Shown piece after piece: positions 15,914-23,976 of a DNA stretch of 64,000 nt. The stretch is from Lachnospiraceae bacterium (GTDB lineage Bacteria; Bacillota; Clostridia; Lachnospirales; Lachnospiraceae). A program made the translations under genes and the position numbers. The notes under the pieces are model-generated. The model was not told the DNA's origin. It worked only from the letters and a program-made list of their open reading frames with translations, and searched no databases. Numbering within the stretch: the stretch's first letter is position 1; every line of letters begins with the position of its first letter. The stretch covers positions 372,001-436,000 of the forward strand of contig CABJAM010000003.1 in assembly GCA_902363555.1 (NCBI GenBank). The letters run 5' to 3'.

Positions 15914-18237
15914 GATACGTAAGCAGACCCGTACGAAAAGTAGACGGTATGTCTCTGGTTACAGGCAAGCCATTGTATACCAATGACCTGGCGCCGAAGG
16001 AATGTCTTATTGTCATGGCACTGCGCAGCCCTCATGCCTACGCCCGTATCCGGGATATCGATGTTTCCAGGGCGCAGCAGGTTAAGGGCGTGGCCTGTGT
16101 GCTCACCTACAAGGATGTGCCGGGCGTTCGTTTTACAAATGCCGGCCAGACCTATCCGGAAATGTCGTCCTATGACCGTTTGATCCTGGATGAGTATGTG
16201 CGCTATATCGGCGATGAGGTGGCTCTTGTGGCGGCTTCCAATGAAAAGGCGGCGATTCAGGCGTTAAAGCTGATCAAGGTGGATTACGAAGTTTTAACAC
16301 CCCTTCTCGATTATAAAAAGGCGATCGATAATGAAGTGATCGTCCATAATTACGATGATTATTTTAACCACTATGATTTCCAGGGCGAGGATAATAAGCG
16401 GAACATTGTTGTAAACGGTGTGGATGAGCACGGCGATGTGGACAGCGAAATGGCCCGGGCCGACATTATCGTGGAAAATGAATATGAGACTCAGGCTCAG
16501 GAGCAGTGCATGATGGAAACGTTCCGCACCTATACCTATCTGGACCACAATGGCCGTCTGTGCGTTGTGTCCTCCACGCAGGTGCCTTTCCATGTGCGCC
16601 GTATCCTTTCCCGTGCGCTGCAGATTCCGCAGACGAAGATCCGTGTCATCAAGCCCCGGATCGGCGGCGGCTTCGGCGCAAAGCAGACCGTTGTTTCCGA
16701 ATTTTATCCGGCCATTGTCACCCTAAAAACCGGGCGGGCGGCCAAGATGATCTATACCCGCAAGGAATCATTTATGGCGTCCAACAGCCGCCATCAGATG
16801 AGTATCCGGGTGAAGGTGGGAGCCGATCTTGACGGTACGATCCGCGCTATTGAGCTGACGACCCTGTCCAATCAGGGCGCCTACGGTGAGCATGGCACGA
16901 CGACTATTGGGCTTTCCGGTCACAAATCGCTACCGTTGTACAATCAGGCCAAAGCCACCCGGTTTCGCTACACCGGTGTTTATACAAATATGATGCCGGC
17001 GGCGGCTTTCCGCGGCTATGGCGCGACCCAGGGGCTTTTTGCTCTGGAATCCGCGGTTAATGAGCTGGCGGTGAAGCTGCACATGGACCCGACGGTCCTT
17101 CGTGAAAAAAATATGGTGCGCTTTGGCGAGCTCATGCCGGCTTATTACAATGAGCCGCTGACCAGTTCTGCTCTGGACCGGTGCATCCATCGCGGCAAGC
17201 AGCTCATCGACTGGGATAAGAAATACCCCCGGGTGGAGATCAGCGATACAAAGGTACGTGCCGTCGGTATGGCTCTGGCTATGCAGGGCTCCGGTATTTC
17301 CAAGGTGGATACGGCCGGCGCTGAAATAAAGCTTAATGATGATGGTTATTATACATTAAAGATCGGTGCCACCGACATGGGCACCGGCTGTGATACGATC
17401 CTGACCCAGATCGCAGCGGAAACACTGCTGGCCGAGATGGACCAGTTTATCATTGCCCAGGTGGATACGGACATTTCGCCGTTTGATCCGGGCTCCTATG
17501 CATCCAGCACCACCTATGTTACAGGTATGGCCGTCTATAACGCAGCCTGTGACCTGAAAAATAAGATCATATTTGCCGGAGCCAAAATCATGGACCCGGA
17601 TAAATACGATATGCCTCTGGAGCAGTTTAATCCAAAGAAGTTCTACTTTGACGGCGCAAAGGTCATTGAGGTGGCGACCAACCGTACGGTTTCTGTACAC
17701 GATATTGCCATTCACAATGCTGGCAGCTATCAGGGCAATTACTTAAATGGCACCGGCTTTTACTCCAGCCCCACATCCCCGCCGCCGCTCATGGCCGGGT
17801 TTGCGGAAATCGAGCTGGACAAGGAAACCGGTAAGTACGAGGTTATTGATTTTGTCGGCGTTGTGGATTGCGGCACCGTAGTCAATACCAATCTGGCCAG
17901 AGTCCAGACCGAGGGCGGTATTTCTCAGGGCATCGGCCTGGCTATGTACGAGGATGTGAAATACAGCGATAAAGGCAAGATGATGACCAATTCGTTTATG
18001 CAGTATAAAATCCCATCCCGGGTGGATGTGGGCAATATCCGGGTGGAATTTGAGTCCAGCTACGAGCCCAGCGGCCCTTACGGCGCCAAGTCCATCGGCG
18101 AGATCGTTGTCAACACCCCGGCGCCGGCCATTGCCGACGCTCTGCGCAACGCAGTGGGCATTAACATGCGCGAGCTGCCTATGACGCCGGAGAAGGTATT
18201 TACGGCTATGGAGGCTCTAAAACGGGAAGAACAGTAA
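15910..18237 (+). CDS. Molybdenum hydroxylase catalytic (molybdopterin) subunit
   Basis: A 775-residue large subunit of the xanthine dehydrogenase/aldehyde oxidase family. The N-terminal hammerhead domain begins SRPVRKVDGMSLVTGKPLYTNDL. Molybdopterin-cytosine dinucleotide contacts include IGGGFGAKQTV, AAFRGYGATQG, and the C-terminal GPYGAKSIGE with the catalytic glutamate. With yqeC, yqeB, selD and yedF 4-8 kb downstream it is best read as a selenium-dependent molybdenum hydroxylase in which a labile selenium is a Mo ligand, not a selenocysteine. Substrate is uncertain: purine or nicotinate-type heterocycles are possible. No in-frame TGA is present. Confidence 0.93.
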   Translation: MRYVSRPVRKVDGMSLVTGKPLYTNDLAPKECLIVMALRSPHAYARIRDIDVSRAQQVKGVACVLTYKDVPGVRFTNAGQTYPEMSSYDRLILDEYVRYIGDEVALVAASNEKAAIQALKLIKVDYEVLTPLLDYKKAIDNEVIVHNYDDYFNHYDFQGEDNKRNIVVNGVDEHGDVDSEMARADIIVENEYETQAQEQCMMETFRTYTYLDHNGRLCVVSSTQVPFHVRRILSRALQIPQTKIRVIKPRIGGGFGAKQTVVSEFYPAIVTLKTGRAAKMIYTRKESFMASNSRHQMSIRVKVGADLDGTIRAIELTTLSNQGAYGEHGTTTIGLSGHKSLPLYNQAKATRFRYTGVYTNMMPAAAFRGYGATQGLFALESAVNELAVKLHMDPTVLREKNMVRFGELMPAYYNEPLTSSALDRCIHRGKQLIDWDKKYPRVEISDTKVRAVGMALAMQGSGISKVDTAGAEIKLNDDGYYTLKIGATDMGTGCDTILTQIAAETLLAEMDQFIIAQVDTDISPFDPGSYASSTTYVTGMAVYNAACDLKNKIIFAGAKIMDPDKYDMPLEQFNPKKFYFDGAKVIEVATNRTVSVHDIAIHNAGSYQGNYLNGTGFYSSPTSPPPLMAGFAEIELDKETGKYEVIDFVGVVDCGTVVNTNLARVQTEGGISQGIGLAMYEDVKYSDKGKMMTNSFMQYKIPSRVDVGNIRVEFESSYEPSGPYGAKSIGEIVVNTPAPAIADALRNAVGINMRELPMTPEKVFTAMEALKREEQ

Positions 18238-18335
18238 CAGAAACGTGACCGTTCAGGCTCTTTGAATCCGGTGTGCGTCCATGGATCTCCCCGGAAAATC
18301 ATTATAAAGATGACATACAGATGTCCTGTTATCCA

Positions 18336-18344
18336 TGCTATACT
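18336..18344 (+). promoter_or_regulatory. Extended -10 promoter
   Basis: TGCTATACT carries the TGn extension and a good -10, without a good -35. The identical nonamer occurs at 20371. Transcription would start near 18351 and meet the hairpin at 18376 almost at once. Confidence 0.5.
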
Positions 18345-18375
18345 GATGAAGTCATAAGCAGTAACAGGCTTGAAG

Positions 18376-18425
18376 ATACGCGAAATTGCCGGCTGCCCAT
18401 GGCTCCGCCTTTTCGCGTATTTTTA
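18376..18425 (+). terminator. Rho-independent terminator or attenuator
   Basis: ATACGCGAA pairs with TTCGCGTAT, and TTTTTA follows. It lies between a likely promoter and the GyrI-like gene, so it may be an attenuator; it may equally end transcripts from the hydroxylase operon. Confidence 0.65.
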
Positions 18426-18525
18426 TGCGCGCAGCAACGAGCCACATGGGGGAGCTGGTTCATTCTTGTACGACTATCGCGAACCGGCGCAGCGAAGCGG
18501 TGCCGGTGGCGCGGAGCAAAAGCCT
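18426..18525 (+). repeat. Dispersed GCGAAGCAACGAGCC repeat, copy 2
   Basis: Aligns over about 100 bases with 10754-10852, keeping AGCAACGAGCCA, the GGGGAGCT, TCGCGA-CCGG and GCGCGGAGCAAAA blocks. Confidence 0.6.
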
Positions 18526-18565
18526 GCAAGTGCGTCTATGAACATAAAGAATGGGGGATTTGATT

Positions 18566-19258
18566 ATGGCTGCATTTGATTTTAAGAAAGAGTACAAGGA
18601 TCTGTATTTGCCGAAACAGAAGCCGTCGCTGATCCAGGTTCCGGCGATGAAATATTTTATGGTTACGGGAAAGGGTAATCCCAACACATCCGGGGAGTAT
18701 GCCAACGCCCTGGGGATTTTGTACGGCTTGTCCTTTACGATTAAAATGAGTAAAAAGAACGGCACTCAGCCGCCAGGCTACTTTGATTACGTTGTGCCGC
18801 CGCTCGAGGGGCTCTGGTGGACAAAGACCGGCGGGTTTGACGGCCAGAATATAACCGACAAGGAATTGTTTTGCTGGATTTCCATGATACGCCAGCCGGA
18901 TTTTGTCGACGAAGACGTTTACGAACAGGCGCGGGCAGCATTGGCAAAAAAGAAACCGGAGCTTGATTTTTCCACAACAGCCTTCGTGGAATTTGAGGAG
19001 GGCTACTGCGCCCAAATCATGCATTTGGGCCCTTATGATACGGAGCCGGAAAGTATTGAACGCCTGAATTCCTTTGTGGAGGAACAGGGGCTTGTCACCG
19101 ATATAACAGAACCGGGCGCTGCATTTGGCAATGCGGTCAATCTGGCGGCGGATTTGAAAACTTACCGCCTGCACCATGAAATTTATCTGGGCGATCCGCG
19201 GCGGACAAAGCCGGAGAATTTAAAGACGGTGATCCGGCATCCGGTAAAGAAGATTTAA
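18566..19258 (+). CDS. GyrI-like small-molecule-binding domain protein
   Basis: About 230 residues. The family is the clostridial GyrI-like/SOUL-related group often labelled from its N-terminus AFDFKKEYKDLYLPKQKPSLIQVPAMKYFMVTGKGNPN. The core motif PPLEGLWWTKTGGFDG and the later MHLGPYDTEPESI are characteristic: paired hydrophobic strands forming a ligand pocket. Members are thought to bind small compounds, and some act as hydrolases of drug-like substrates; the function here is open. The start ATG at 18566 is behind GGGGGATTTGATT. It may be controlled by the leader hairpin upstream. Confidence 0.85.
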   Translation: MAAFDFKKEYKDLYLPKQKPSLIQVPAMKYFMVTGKGNPNTSGEYANALGILYGLSFTIKMSKKNGTQPPGYFDYVVPPLEGLWWTKTGGFDGQNITDKELFCWISMIRQPDFVDEDVYEQARAALAKKKPELDFSTTAFVEFEEGYCAQIMHLGPYDTEPESIERLNSFVEEQGLVTDITEPGAAFGNAVNLAADLKTYRLHHEIYLGDPRRTKPENLKTVIRHPVKKI

Positions 19259-19371
19259 TACTGCCTTGGATAGTAACAGGGAACAAACCGTCACCTCGGA
19301 TAGGAATAGTTTAGAGGGAATGAACGGTTACATCGGATGATGCAAATATTGAGATGATGGAGGAGACTTCT

Positions 19372-20277
19372 ATGGACGATAAAAAAGCAAGGGATTTTAT
19401 TTACAGGAATGCGCGGCCGCTGGATATTGCCCGTTGGAAATATCTGTTTGAGGACGGCTGTAAAGAAGACGTATTGACGGCACTTAAAACCTATCAAAAT
19501 GAGGATGGCGGCTTTGGGCACGCTCTGGAGCCGGACTTCTGGAATCCGGATTCTTCACCGGTCCAGACATGGGTTGCAACAGAAATTGTCAGGGAAATCG
19601 ATCTGGAAGATAAAACACATCCGGTCATACAGGGAATCCTTCGGTACCTGGCGTCGGGAAAGGATTTTGATGGTCATACATGGGCCAATACCATAGCTTC
19701 CAATAATGATTATCCCCATGCTGAGTGGTGGAATTATGATCCTGCACTGGAGCCATCGTATAACCCAACGGCGTGCCTGATCGGTTTTATTTTAAAATTT
19801 GCAGACCCGGAAAGTGAGCTTTTTACTTTGGCTTGCACTCTGGCAAAGGAAGCTTATGAGTATTTCAAACAGAACTTTCCTATGGATTCCATGCACACCG
19901 TTTCCTGTTTTGTGGAGCTTTACGAATACATGCAGGAGGGCGGGGTTCATACACTCATTGATCTGGCGGAATTTAAAGAACTGCTCCGGAAACGGATACA
20001 GCATGTGATCACTTATGATACTGCGAAATGGAATGTGGAATATGTCTGTAAGCCTTCGCTTTTTATCCATTCAAGGACGAGTGATTTCTTTGAGGAAAAT
20101 CAGGAAATATGTGCGTATGAGCGCGAATTTATATTGGATTCTCAGGAACCTGAGGGCGTTTGGACGATTACATGGTCCTGGGGGGATTATCCGGAACAAT
20201 GGAGCATCAGTAAAAACTGGTGGAAATCCGATGGGATTATCAAAAATCTGCGATATGTAAAAATGATTCAGGGTTAA
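19372..20277 (+). CDS. Prenyltransferase/squalene-oxidase-repeat-like protein
   Basis: About 301 residues. The protein shows alpha/alpha-toroid repeats such as VLTALKTYQNEDGGFGHALEPDF, with the QNxDGGFG signature seen in terpene cyclase and prenyltransferase beta repeats, then PVIQGILRYLASGKDFDGHTWAN. No DxDD cyclase motif or zinc ligands of protein prenyltransferases are evident, so catalytic terpene chemistry is unlikely. The C-terminal VWTITWSWGDYPEQWSISKNWWK is typical of hypothetical proteins of this class in Firmicutes. The ATG at 19372 follows GGAGGAGACTTCT. Likely a stand-alone gene of unknown role. Confidence 0.75.
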   Translation: MDDKKARDFIYRNARPLDIARWKYLFEDGCKEDVLTALKTYQNEDGGFGHALEPDFWNPDSSPVQTWVATEIVREIDLEDKTHPVIQGILRYLASGKDFDGHTWANTIASNNDYPHAEWWNYDPALEPSYNPTACLIGFILKFADPESELFTLACTLAKEAYEYFKQNFPMDSMHTVSCFVELYEYMQEGGVHTLIDLAEFKELLRKRIQHVITYDTAKWNVEYVCKPSLFIHSRTSDFFEENQEICAYEREFILDSQEPEGVWTITWSWGDYPEQWSISKNWWKSDGIIKNLRYVKMIQG

Positions 20278-20370
20278 TGGTTGGTGATCGTTCAGATGAA
20301 CCAAATGGTTGTAAGTAGTGTGCTTTTACGCTGAATTTACAAATAGTATGTTTTTAAATTATGAAAAGCA

Positions 20371-20379
20371 TGCTATACT
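20371..20379 (+). promoter_or_regulatory. Extended -10 promoter of the three-gene cassette
   Basis: TGCTATACT lies about 90 bases before the first gene of the AT-rich cassette, in an AT-rich stretch with no clear -35. Confidence 0.55.
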
Positions 20380-20466
20380 AATATCTGAAATGAGACTTTA
20401 GCAGTTGTCTGCCCAGGAGAGAAAAGACGAATCACTGTTTATATAGTAAGAAGGATGGTCGGATTT

Positions 20467-21176
20467 ATGACAAAACAAATACATTTGTGGATAGAAGATA
20501 AAGAAGGAAAGTCAGGCTTTATTTTTTGGAAGACATTCATGCGGGAATTGTTTCCTGAGATAAATGTGGAGAGCAAAAAGAATAACAGTGAGCTTGTAAA
20601 GGCTGTAAAGGACATTACAAATGCGGATAGATATATTATAGTTATGGATAATTCGTTTGATAATCCGGAAGTATACCGTGAGCAGAGCAGATTAAATAAA
20701 TATTCGGCAGGTAAGGATGTTGTGAAAATTAATCTTATTTGTTTTGAATATTTATTATTGGAATTTAAGGGATTGTTTGATTGGATATATGCCAAAAGAG
20801 ATGATTTCAGAGAAAAAAGAAAAATAATTATAAATGCAAGAAACACTCTTATAAGCATTATAACTGATGGCAATATGAATTATAAGCAGGCTGAAGAAAT
20901 CGCACAATACGACAGTAATCTTGAAAAACGAAATATTGAGCAATTAGCAGCCAAGCTTTTATATGATTTAACTCGCAATACTGGATTTGAGGTAACCAAG
21001 GGAAAATTGGTGAATGTTGGGTTAAATCCTGTTGTGAGTGGGAAACTAGACAGAAAGATGATGTATGTGGGTTAGACGATTCCAAATTACCTGTTATAGA
21101 AAAAATGAAATCTATCTATGAAGGGTCATCGTTAAAATCAGAACTATCTAAGGCAGGATTGGAGGTTACACTGTGA
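20467..21176 (+). pseudogene. TOPRIM-like protein gene broken by a one-base frameshift
   Basis: The first frame codes for about 202 residues and stops at 21075 after an unlikely tail (GLNPVVSGKLDRKMMYVG). From about 21008 the neighbouring frame continues as ECWVKSCCEWETRQKDDVCG and on to a stop at 21174-21176, exactly overlapping the GTG start of the next gene. Restoring one G near 21007-21010 would join the frames as GKLGECWVKSCC and give about 236 residues. The N-terminus (IHLWIEDKEGKSGFIFWK) and RYIIVMDNSFDN resemble the Glu and Asp positions of TOPRIM/OLD-type nucleases, an inference. The region is clearly AT-rich compared with its neighbours. It could be real decay, programmed slippage or a sequencing error. 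Confidence 0.7.
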
Positions 21177-21616
21177 TTAGAGTTTACAAAAATATAAACG
21201 ATATACCAGGTGATATGGAGTATATACAGCTTAATGATATATTTTTTAATGAAATTACCTGTGACTTGCTAGATGATCGAGCCATAGATATTATAAAGCA
21301 AATAGATTCATCTGATCTTATTGGAAAATATAAAATCAGAACAAGATTTGGAGATGATATTTTGAATATTGATAAAATATCATCCGGGTGCAAGACGGTA
21401 CTCAATGTTCTTTATAATCCAGATAAAGTATTTTGGCTGCTCGATTGCGGTGAGAATGCTCTGGAAATTTTATATGGATTTGAAAAAGGAAATGTATACA
21501 GCGAGACCGCTATGATTCCGTTTGAAATGAGCCCGGTAGAAGTATGTACAGCGGCTGGGTACAGGGTCATAGATGATTATGAAGTGCTGAAGGAGTGGTG
21601 GTATAATGAAGAGTAG
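21173..21616 (+). CDS. DUF4869 domain protein
   Basis: A 147-residue protein I recognise as DUF4869-like from MIRVYKNINDIPGDMEYIQLNDIFF and the VFWLLDCGENALEIL core. It starts with GTG at 21173 behind GGAGGTTACACT, overlapping the restored stop of the upstream frame in GTGA, and its end overlaps the next ORF by 11 bases. This strict coupling marks a three-gene unit. Function is unknown. The C-terminus is acidic and ends in WWYNEE. Base composition is AT-rich like the other two members, pointing to acquisition as a block. Confidence 0.75.
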   Translation: MIRVYKNINDIPGDMEYIQLNDIFFNEITCDLLDDRAIDIIKQIDSSDLIGKYKIRTRFGDDILNIDKISSGCKTVLNVLYNPDKVFWLLDCGENALEILYGFEKGNVYSETAMIPFEMSPVEVCTAAGYRVIDDYEVLKEWWYNEE

Positions 21617-22034
21617 ACCAATAGTTATGAATCATTATCATAAGGTTCATACAACTTATGTGGTAGATTTCATATTTACCACGAATATAACTTTTTTGAC
21701 AGGTGATTCCGGACAGGGGAAGTCCGCAGCGTTTTCCTTCTTTAGGGAGGACGCAGCTAAGAATCCACAGTTGCTGTGCTTCAATTATTTGGATCTGCAG
21801 AAGGATATTATGGGCCTGATCACCAGCGCGGAGGGAAAGCTTATTGTTGTGGATAATGCTGATCTGCTGCTGACAGATAAGATAAGAAAATATATTGCTT
21901 TAGATGGAAAAAACCAGTATTTGCTCATTGGCCGGGATCCTGGAAATCTTTATGCTACTAAAGATAATATCTTTGAACTTGTCAGTGAGCAGAAGGGTGA
22001 AAAGACAGTGTTTAGGATTCAGGCATTTGAGTAA
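21606..22034 (+). CDS. Minimal P-loop ATPase of the cassette
   Basis: A 142-residue ATP-binding protein. Walker A is ITFLTGDSGQGKSAAFSFF near residue 33; Walker B is GKLIVVDNADLL near residue 80. No ABC signature, coiled coil or sensor motifs are seen, and the protein is much shorter than AAA or ABC ATPases, so it is a bare nucleotide-binding core. It begins inside the 3' end of the DUF4869 gene. It might serve as the ATPase half of a split nuclease with the first gene product; this is inference from gene order. Confidence 0.75.
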   Translation: MKSRPIVMNHYHKVHTTYVVDFIFTTNITFLTGDSGQGKSAAFSFFREDAAKNPQLLCFNYLDLQKDIMGLITSAEGKLIVVDNADLLLTDKIRKYIALDGKNQYLLIGRDPGNLYATKDNIFELVSEQKGEKTVFRIQAFE

Positions 22035-22056
22035 ATATTACGGTTGGAAATTTGAT

Positions 22057-22090
22057 GAAGGGGATACGGCATAATGTCTGTATCCTCTTT
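22057..22090 (+). terminator. Possible terminator after the cassette
   Basis: GGATAC pairs with GTATCC around a 12-base loop, with a short CTCTTTAG after it. A weak hairpin, placed 25 bases after the ATPase stop. Confidence 0.4.
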
Positions 22091-22160
22091 AGTTATGTGT
22101 ACGGCATTCGCAGTCGTCATTATAAGGTTGTTTTTAATTGAAAATAACGTCGGTAAGTCA

Positions 22161-22189
22161 TTGGATTTTGCATCTGCCCATGTTATAAT
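22161..22189 (+). promoter_or_regulatory. Promoter of the yqeC-mocA-like genes
   Basis: TTGGAT, a 17-base spacer and TATAAT, about 110 bases before the yqeC start. The leader also holds a perfect 7-bp hairpin GGATTTC/GAAATCC at 22238-22256. Confidence 0.65.
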
Positions 22190-22302
22190 AGGAGTTGCAG
22201 TAAATAGGAATTGCACTGATGCGCAAGCAGGTCATGGATTTCTTTCAGAAATCCGTGACAAGTTATAATAGGAATGGTAAAGTGCAGACCAGGAGGTATA
22301 AA

Positions 22303-23094
22303 TTGGAGATAAATATACGGGAATTAATTTTTTATTTGAATATACATGTTGGCAGTGTGATTTCAGTGGTCGGCTCCGGTGGTAAAACTACGTTGATTTC
22401 GGCGCTGGCGCGGGAGCTTTCAAAGCGCTGCCGTGTCTGTGTGGCCGCCTCAACGAAAATGAAATATCCCGGCGCAGGGGAGTGTGACCGTCTGATTTTG
22501 CGGGGGAGTCCGCAGATGCTGCAGCCGGTAACCGTTCCGGGGATTTATTATGTGGCGGATGAGGAGGTGCCGGGGCATAAGCTCCATGGTTTTTCACAGG
22601 AGATGGTGGACTGGGCCCGGGCCAATACGGATGTATTGCTGATCGAGGCCGATGGCTCCAGGACACTCCCGCTAAAAGGATGGTCGGATTATGAGCCGGT
22701 AGTGATCCGGGAGACGGATACAACTATAGGGGTGATGCCCGTATTTTTGCTGGGAAAGCCTGTGGATGAAACCAATGTTCATCGTTTTGATGCGTTTTCA
22801 CAGATCACCGGAGCAAAACGCGGTGATATTTTGACGGCGGAACATATGCTCCGGCTGATTGAAAGCCCCAAAGGCCTGTTTGGAAAAGCTGTGGGAGAAA
22901 AGGTGCTTTTCTTTTCACAGGTTCAAAATGAGGCCCAGGAGGATATGGCTAATGCAATTGTGGATGCCGGGGATTTATCCTTTATAGATAAGATCATTAT
23001 TGGCTGTATTTATTCAGATGACAGCGGTGACCCAGGCTGCCCGCTGACGAGCACTGAATGTGATGGAGAAATGAGTAAAGGGGCCGGGATATGA
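22303..23094 (+). CDS. yqeC: Selenium-dependent hydroxylase accessory protein YqeC
   Basis: A 263-residue protein of the YqeC family, found with selenium-dependent molybdenum hydroxylases. It has a P-loop, SVISVVGSGGKTTLISALARELS, near the N-terminus, and the conserved LIEADGSRTLPLKGWSDYEPVV core. I place the start at the TTG at 22303, six bases after AGGAGG, because the upstream frame overlaps the leader hairpin and the family begins near here. Its exact biochemical step in selenium insertion is unknown. It overlaps the MobA-like gene by 4 bases (ATGA). Confidence 0.88.
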   Translation: MEINIRELIFYLNIHVGSVISVVGSGGKTTLISALARELSKRCRVCVAASTKMKYPGAGECDRLILRGSPQMLQPVTVPGIYYVADEEVPGHKLHGFSQEMVDWARANTDVLLIEADGSRTLPLKGWSDYEPVVIRETDTTIGVMPVFLLGKPVDETNVHRFDAFSQITGAKRGDILTAEHMLRLIESPKGLFGKAVGEKVLFFSQVQNEAQEDMANAIVDAGDLSFIDKIIIGCIYSDDSGDPGCPLTSTECDGEMSKGAGI

Positions 23095-23792
23095 GGGTTG
23101 CGGCAATCGTGATGGCATCCGGTTTTTCGTCACGGATGGGGCAAAATAAGCTTTTGATGGAATACCGAGGAAAAGCGCTGGCTGAGCATGTACTGGATAC
23201 GGTGAAGGGCATTGATTTTGATAAGACTGTGGTTGTGACATGTCACGAAGCTGTGGCAGCAATGGCGGTAAAAAAGCAGATGACCGTAGTAATCAATGAG
23301 CACCCGGAGCTTGGACAGAGCCAGTCGGTGATTCTCGGAACAAAAGCTGCGGTCGGCAGCGTGACCGGCAGTGTGGGTGGTTGCATGGGCGGCAGCGCAG
23401 CCCGCAGTGTAGGCGACAGCATGGCCGATAGCGCAGCCCGCAGCGTGGATGATAACATGGCCGACCGTGGCAGCGATACACCCGAAATCGACGGGCTGAT
23501 GTATTTTACAGCGGACATGCCGTTTTTGAAAAAATCCACTATTGATGCACTTTTGGGAAAGTTTGAATGCTGCCCGGATGCCATTATTCGGCCGAGATAT
23601 TCGGGAAAAGCAGGAAGCCCGGTGATATTTCCCAGCAGTCTGGCCGGGGAGCTTTGCCATATTCAGGGGGATAATGGCGGCCGGGAGGTCATTGCCCGCC
23701 ATCCGGAAAGCGTCGTTTATGTGGATATCTCAGATGGAAAGCAGGGTGTGGATATTGATGATCCACAGGCGGCAGCGCAGTGGCTGGCCTGA
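23091..23792 (+). CDS. MobA-like NTP transferase (MocA type) with repeat insertion
   Basis: A 233-residue nucleotidyltransferase that probably adds CMP to molybdopterin, making the dinucleotide cofactor for the hydroxylase. Substrate-binding motifs are AIVMASGFSSRMGQNKLL at the N-terminus and MYFTADMPFL near residue 137. Between them, residues about 88-130 are an insertion of Gly/Ser/Ala repeats, with two 12-residue units SAARSVGDSMAD and SAARSVDDNMAD, not expected in this family (normal length about 190-200). The fold could tolerate it as a surface loop. The 3' end runs into a 34-bp tandem repeat array. It is coupled to yqeC. Confidence 0.87.
   Translation: MRVAAIVMASGFSSRMGQNKLLMEYRGKALAEHVLDTVKGIDFDKTVVVTCHEAVAAMAVKKQMTVVINEHPELGQSQSVILGTKAAVGSVTGSVGGCMGGSAARSVGDSMADSAARSVDDNMADRGSDTPEIDGLMYFTADMPFLKKSTIDALLGKFECCPDAIIRPRYSGKAGSPVIFPSSLAGELCHIQGDNGGREVIARHPESVVYVDISDGKQGVDIDDPQAAAQWLA
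23349..23480 (+). repeat. In-frame tandem repeat inside the MobA-like gene
   Basis: A 36-base unit beginning AGCGCAGCCCGCAG occurs twice in tandem with degenerate GGCAGCGTGACC-type units before it. Being a multiple of three, it keeps the frame and adds about 40 residues. Confidence 0.75.
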
Positions 23793-23795
23793 AAG

Positions 23796-23930
23796 GCCAC
23801 GGCAACAGCGCAGTGAAACTGGCCAAAGGGCTACGGCAATAGCGCAGTGAGACTGGTCGAAAGGCCACGGCAATAGCGTAGTGAGACTGGCCAAAGGGCC
23901 ACGGCAACAGCGCAGTGGCTGGCCGAAGGA
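23796..23930 (+). repeat. 34-bp tandem repeat array (four units)
   Basis: Four head-to-tail units of about 34 bases with consensus GGCCACGGCAACAGCGCAGT followed by GAGACTGGCCAAAG start right after the MobA-like stop codon. The last 20 coding bases (GCAGCGCAGTGGCTGGCC) match the final unit, so the array seems to have grown from the 3' end of the gene. There are no unique spacers, so this is not CRISPR. Confidence 0.85.
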
Positions 23931-23976
23931 CTGGGATGCTTTAAAAGCGGTTTAAATATTAAGAGAGGTATTTATA

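Larger units (their letters stand above)
18238..18565 (+). other. Leader region: promoter, terminator and repeat, no gene
   Basis: The 328-base gap after the hydroxylase holds an extended -10 promoter (18336), a terminator hairpin (18376-18425) and a dispersed repeat (18426-18525) before the GyrI-like gene. No ORF here is credible. Confidence 0.6.

Noticed and set aside
23796..23930. Possible CRISPR array
   Set aside because: Units are directly joined with no unique spacers, and no cas gene is near; it is a plain tandem repeat.
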